Positions 61,067-64,000 of a stretch of 64,000 nt of DNA are shown here, piece after piece. A program made the position numbers and the translations under genes. The stretch comes from Bryobacteraceae bacterium (lineage in GTDB: Bacteria > Acidobacteriota > Terriglobia > Bryobacterales > Bryobacteraceae). The DNA lies in the NCBI GenBank assembly GCA_030041495.1, contig JASHNT010000081.1, positions 1-64,000 on the forward strand, in the 5' to 3' direction. Under the pieces are notes generated by a model. The model made no database searches. It was not told the origin of the DNA and saw only the letters and a list, made by a program, of their open reading frames with translations. Position 1 is the stretch's first letter. Each line of letters opens with the position of its first letter.

Positions 61067-61272
61067 CCGAACCGGTCTTCGAAGTCACCCAGGAAGCTGA
61101 CGGCGGCTACTGCGCCGAGTGCCTGACTCACGACATTTTCACGCAGGCCGACACCTGGGACGAGCTGAGGGCTAACGTCCGCGAGGCCGTTCGAGCCTAT
61201 TTCGTCGATACAGGAGGCCCCGAACGCATCCGGCTTCACCTTGTCCGGGATGAAATTCTGACACACGTGTGA
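61063..61272 (+). CDS. HicB-type antitoxin
   Basis: A 69-residue protein with the HicB fold (FEVTQEADGGYCAECLTHDI, WDELRANVREAVRAYFVD). HicB proteins mask the HicA ribonuclease. Its frame is intact, and its start overlaps the preceding kinase stop (ATGA). The matching toxin, expected just after it, is present only as a decayed copy. It may also be a DUF1902-type solitary HicB. Confidence 0.75.
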   Translation: MTEPVFEVTQEADGGYCAECLTHDIFTQADTWDELRANVREAVRAYFVDTGGPERIRLHLVRDEILTHV

Positions 61273-61400
61273 AAACTCTTCGCAACTTCGCGGCGCAGAC
61301 CTAGCCGAGCGCCTCTGCTCGCGGTGGGGACGGAGGATTCTGGCGCAGGCGAGGGCATGCTCCCGCTGACGCGACAAACGGAAGCTCGCGGCCGGCAAGA
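61269..61400 (+). pseudogene. Decayed HicA toxin gene
   Basis: GTG 61269 overlaps the hicB stop in the normal HicBA manner and begins VKTLRNFAAQT, then hits a stop. In the next frame the sequence goes on LAERLCSRWGRRILAQ, the expected helix and strand of HicA, before another stop. One missing base near 61300 and later decay remove the GSH active-site region. This is read from fragments, so the call is moderate. Confidence 0.5.
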
Positions 61401-61403
61401 TGA

Positions 61404-61409
61404 TATAAT
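61404..61409 (+). promoter_or_regulatory. Candidate -10 box (TATAAT) of the MmgE/PrpD operon
   Basis: A perfect TATAAT is followed by a short leader with GAGAGGAGAGG before GTG 61434, a conventional arrangement unlike the leaderless cases nearby. Confidence 0.45.
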
Positions 61410-61433
61410 TCACGCCTTGCGAGAGGAGAGGAC

Positions 61434-62807
61434 GTGACGGCTCCGGCACAGGCACAATCGCTTTCGCGGCTACTCGCGCGGCGGGCGCGCGCGCTGCGCT
61501 TCGATCGGCTTCCCTCCGAGGCGGTCGCCGAGGTGAAAGTCGCGTTCCTGGATCTGCTAAGCTGCGCGTATGAATCGCTGGATCTCGCTCCCAGCCGGAG
61601 TGCGATCAAGCTGGCCGCGCAGGGGCAGGGCCACGCCGCCATCATCGGCACGGACTTCCAAGTGCCTCCGGGCGACGCGGCGTTTGCGAACGCCGTGCTC
61701 AGCCATGGACTGGTTCGCGAGGATATGCACACCGGTTCGGTCAGCCACTTGGGCGTGGTGATCTTCCCCGCTCTCCTGGCTTTGACGCGCGAGAAGAAAC
61801 TTAGCGGTCGCGATTTCGTTCTCGCCGCCGTCTGCGGGTACGAAACCGGAGCGGCGGTGGGCCGTGCGGTGATGGATCGCGAGACGGTCCGGCGGTTTCG
61901 GCCCACGGGAGTCACCGGACCTCTGGGAGCTGCGTTAGGCGGCTCGATTCTGCGCTCTCTGAGTGAAGACGCAATGGTCAGCGCGCTGGGTCTGGCGGCG
62001 AATACCACAGCGGGCTTCAATGAATGGCCGGCCTCGGGCGCGGATGACATGTTCTTCCACGCCGGATTCGCCGCGCGCAACGCCGTGACTTGCGTGGAGT
62101 TGGCCGAGGCTGGCGCGCACGCATCGGAACATGCGCTCGACGGAGCCTCGGGCTTGTTCGCGGCATTGGGCCGGCAGGATCGCGCCGCCGAGGTTCGCGC
62201 TTTCCTCGAAGGTCAACCGCTCGAAATCATGTCCGTCTATCACAAGCCGGCTCCGGCCTGCAATTACGCGCAGACGGCGTGCCAAGTGGCGCGCGGGCTG
62301 TTCGCCGAAGACGGCGTTCGCGCGAGCGACATCGAGGCCATCGCGGTACGCGTCTCCGCGGCGGCGCTGAACTATCCGGGCTGCAATGCGACGGGTCCAT
62401 TTGAGCGGGTTCTGCAAGCCAAGATGAGCATCCGATACTGCGTGGCCGCCACGCTCCTGCGGGGCGCGATCGAAGAAGCGAATTACCGGATGCTCAAGGA
62501 CCCGGAGGTGTTGCGGCTGATCGGCATCACGTCACTTGAAGAAGGCCCGGAATTCACCAGAGCCTATCCAGGAAAACAAGGCACGGAAGTGATTGTGAAA
62601 CTGCGCGACGGCCGCACCGTCCCCAAGCACATGGAGGACCTGGTTCCCGCAACCGAAACCGAGATCCGGATCCGCTTCCGCGCGGCTTGCTCGAACGTTC
62701 TGGGCGCGGATCGCGCCGGCGAAATCGAGCGAGCCGTCGATCGCATCGAGCGAATGGAAGACGTGAGCGGGCTGGAGGCACTTCTGGGAGGACAGCATGG
62801 TGGATGA
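61434..62807 (+). CDS. MmgE/PrpD-family protein
   Basis: A 457-residue protein starting at GTG 61434 behind a purine-rich ribosome site. It matches the MmgE/PrpD fold: KVAFLDLLSCAYESLD, NAVLSHGLVREDMHTGSVSH, RFRPTGVTGPLGAALG, SVYHKPAPACNYAQTA and RYCVAATLLRGAIEE. PrpD dehydrates 2-methylcitrate; other members are decarboxylases or isomerases of similar acids. No prpB or prpC is nearby, so the substrate is open. It is translationally coupled to the next gene. Confidence 0.88.
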   Translation: MTAPAQAQSLSRLLARRARALRFDRLPSEAVAEVKVAFLDLLSCAYESLDLAPSRSAIKLAAQGQGHAAIIGTDFQVPPGDAAFANAVLSHGLVREDMHTGSVSHLGVVIFPALLALTREKKLSGRDFVLAAVCGYETGAAVGRAVMDRETVRRFRPTGVTGPLGAALGGSILRSLSEDAMVSALGLAANTTAGFNEWPASGADDMFFHAGFAARNAVTCVELAEAGAHASEHALDGASGLFAALGRQDRAAEVRAFLEGQPLEIMSVYHKPAPACNYAQTACQVARGLFAEDGVRASDIEAIAVRVSAAALNYPGCNATGPFERVLQAKMSIRYCVAATLLRGAIEEANYRMLKDPEVLRLIGITSLEEGPEFTRAYPGKQGTEVIVKLRDGRTVPKHMEDLVPATETEIRIRFRAACSNVLGADRAGEIERAVDRIERMEDVSGLEALLGGQHGG

Positions 62808-63216
62808 AGCCACGGCTGTCTACATTCTGGAGATCAGAAAGTGCTTCGAAGATCTCAGGCAAGTAGCCGCGCAGATCGCCGGTGTGCTGGTGCTGGCTGA
62901 AGCGGGAGGCAAGAGCGCTACGCCTGACCATCCGATGCTCAAGGCCGCGGCGGAGTTGCATCGCGAGGCCGTCGATCAAGTGCGGAGCAAGCGGCCGTCT
63001 GGGGCGGCCCGGCCACATCACGAATTTTTGTCGCAGGCCGCGGAAGCGCTCGCGATTGCATTGGCTGCGGCGTCAGGCCGTCGAATGGAGACCTCCGCAA
63101 TTCTGCCCCCTGTGCGCGAAGCTTACAAATATCTCGAACGCGCGTCGAATGCCTTGCCCGGATTTTCCATGGTCGCCTTCGAACAAGGCTGCTGCGCCAT
63201 CCACATGAACTCATGA
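62797..63216 (+). CDS. Small helical protein of unknown function
   Basis: A 139-residue all-helical protein with no signal peptide. It starts 11 bases inside the MmgE/PrpD gene, and its stop overlaps the next ATG. Residues MVDEATAVYILEIRKCFEDL and the QAAEALAIALAAASG stretch suggest a four-helix bundle. Two adjacent cysteines (EQGCCAIH) lie near the end. No family is recognised; position suggests a subunit or chaperone for the flanking enzymes. Confidence 0.6.
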   Translation: MVDEATAVYILEIRKCFEDLRQVAAQIAGVLVLAEAGGKSATPDHPMLKAAAELHREAVDQVRSKRPSGAARPHHEFLSQAAEALAIALAAASGRRMETSAILPPVREAYKYLERASNALPGFSMVAFEQGCCAIHMNS

Positions 63217-64000
63217 ACCGATATTCAATCTGGGTGATGGAATTCGCCCACGTTCCCAACTACCATCTAAGCGGCTTGATTTATGGCGCGCACAATCAGG
63301 GCTATCGCCGGCTGCCCTACTGCTACATCGTCATTAAAGGCCAGGGGCAGGTAGCCATGGTCGATGTCGGCTACAATCACAAAGCTTACGGCGAGGTGCT
63401 CGCCAACATGTACGGCGTGCGCAACTGGCATCCGCCGCGCGAAGTGCTGGCCGAAGCGGGACTGAAACCCGAGGACGTCAGCAGCATCTTTATCACGCAC
63501 GCGCATTTCGATCACATGGGGAACATCGAGGATTTTCCCAATGCGACCTTCTATTTGCAGGAGCGCGAATTATCGAAGTGGGTGTGGGCGATGTCGCTCG
63601 AGCGGCGCTTCCGCTGGTTGATGCTGGGCATCGACCCCGGCGATATCCTGCGCGCCGTGGACTTGGCGCGGCAGCGTAGGCTGATGTGCGTGAACGGCGA
63701 CCGGGAAGACGTGCTGCCCGGCATCGACGTGCACGCGGCGTTTGACACGCACACTTGGGGATCGATGTGGGTCACCGTGCGCAACGGAGGCTCCGGCAAC
63801 GCGTGGGTGTTCTGCGGGGACTTGGCCTACACGATGGAAAATCTTCGCGGCGACGATCCGAACGATCCGCAGTACGTTCCAGTTGGGCTTGCCACCGGAA
63901 GCCAAGTGAACCTCATTATGGCTAGCGACGCGATGGTCAAAGCCGCTGGAGGCGATGTGACCCACGTCATCCCGCCGCACGAGGATCGGTTGAAGGATAT
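63213..64000 (+). CDS. MBL-fold hydrolase, lactonase-like (C-terminus off the window)
   Basis: Starts at ATG 63213, overlapping the previous stop as ATGA, and is open for 262 codons to the edge. HAHFDHMGN is the metal-binding motif, preceded by VAMVDVGYNH and followed by FCGDLAYT, the layout of N-acyl-homoserine lactonases and related MBL esterases. With MmgE/PrpD in the same unit it may open or hydrolyse a lactone or ester in a catabolic pathway. No signal peptide is seen. Confidence 0.85.
   Translation, partial: MNRYSIWVMEFAHVPNYHLSGLIYGAHNQGYRRLPYCYIVIKGQGQVAMVDVGYNHKAYGEVLANMYGVRNWHPPREVLAEAGLKPEDVSSIFITHAHFDHMGNIEDFPNATFYLQERELSKWVWAMSLERRFRWLMLGIDPGDILRAVDLARQRRLMCVNGDREDVLPGIDVHAAFDTHTWGSMWVTVRNGGSGNAWVFCGDLAYTMENLRGDDPNDPQYVPVGLATGSQVNLIMASDAMVKAAGGDVTHVIPPHEDRLKD

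Overview
The window looks like a chromosomal segment of a high-GC member of the Acidobacteriota, close to the Solibacter/Bryobacter group. This is inferred from gene content, not from a marker gene. The pointers are three secreted proteins ending in the domain known as TIGR03437, a 1,096-residue Oar-like TonB-dependent receptor with a carboxypeptidase-regulatory N-terminus, a DUF1587/1595/1592/1588/1585 cytochrome protein, a PQQ alcohol dehydrogenase and several secreted proteins of acidobacterial type.

Layout. 1-1443: a truncated methyltransferase, a toxin-antitoxin pair whose toxin is frameshifted, and a lone immunity-like protein. 1462-8119: a compact cytochrome c maturation operon on the minus strand (ccmE-F-H, a zinc-ribbon CcmI-like gene, a carboxypeptidase-regulatory-like gene, then ccmA-B-C-D). 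It encodes the cysteine type of CcmE and no CcmG. 8583-15062: three tandem secreted proteins, each with seven GloVer repeats and a TIGR03437 tail. 15231-18819: small secreted proteins, an M13 peptidase and a cytochrome c'-like protein. 18857-29006: a signalling island in which an Oar receptor, a hybrid histidine kinase and an HD-GYP protein run left while two more kinase/receiver proteins run right. 28989-33903: a double-VOC protein, an ankyrin-repeat relic, an MBL-fold protein and a PQQ alcohol dehydrogenase.

33772-35609 is the most unusual locus. A tRNA-Leu(TAA) has been split at its anticodon loop by a 1.4-1.6 kb insertion. The tRNA 3' half and the tail of the neighbouring PQQ dehydrogenase are duplicated on both sides. 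The insert carries two overlapping genes of no recognised family (294 aa, and a 44-aa single-pass membrane protein) and no integrase.

35656-40391: a secreted protein, an orphan CpaE-like ATPase and the DUF1592-family cytochrome protein. 40399-47350: a full tol-pal operon (tolQ-R-A-B-pal-cpoB) continuing into bluB and a quinone oxidoreductase. 47448-54736: recN, an S1/P1 nuclease, a terminated RNA leader or sRNA, soluble transhydrogenase, a ROK protein, an AraD1-like protein and a branched-chain aminotransferase. 54866-58755: two tandem TolC-type outer-membrane proteins. 58775-60424: the MsrPQ methionine sulfoxide repair pair. 60506-61400: a truncated Pnkp kinase and a HicB antitoxin with a decayed HicA toxin. 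61434-64000: an MmgE/PrpD protein, a small helical protein and an MBL-fold hydrolase that runs off the window.

Many genes at transcription-unit starts have a TANNNT box only 5-11 bases before the start codon and no Shine-Dalgarno sequence, which suggests widespread leaderless transcription. All calls come from reading the sequence; no database was searched.
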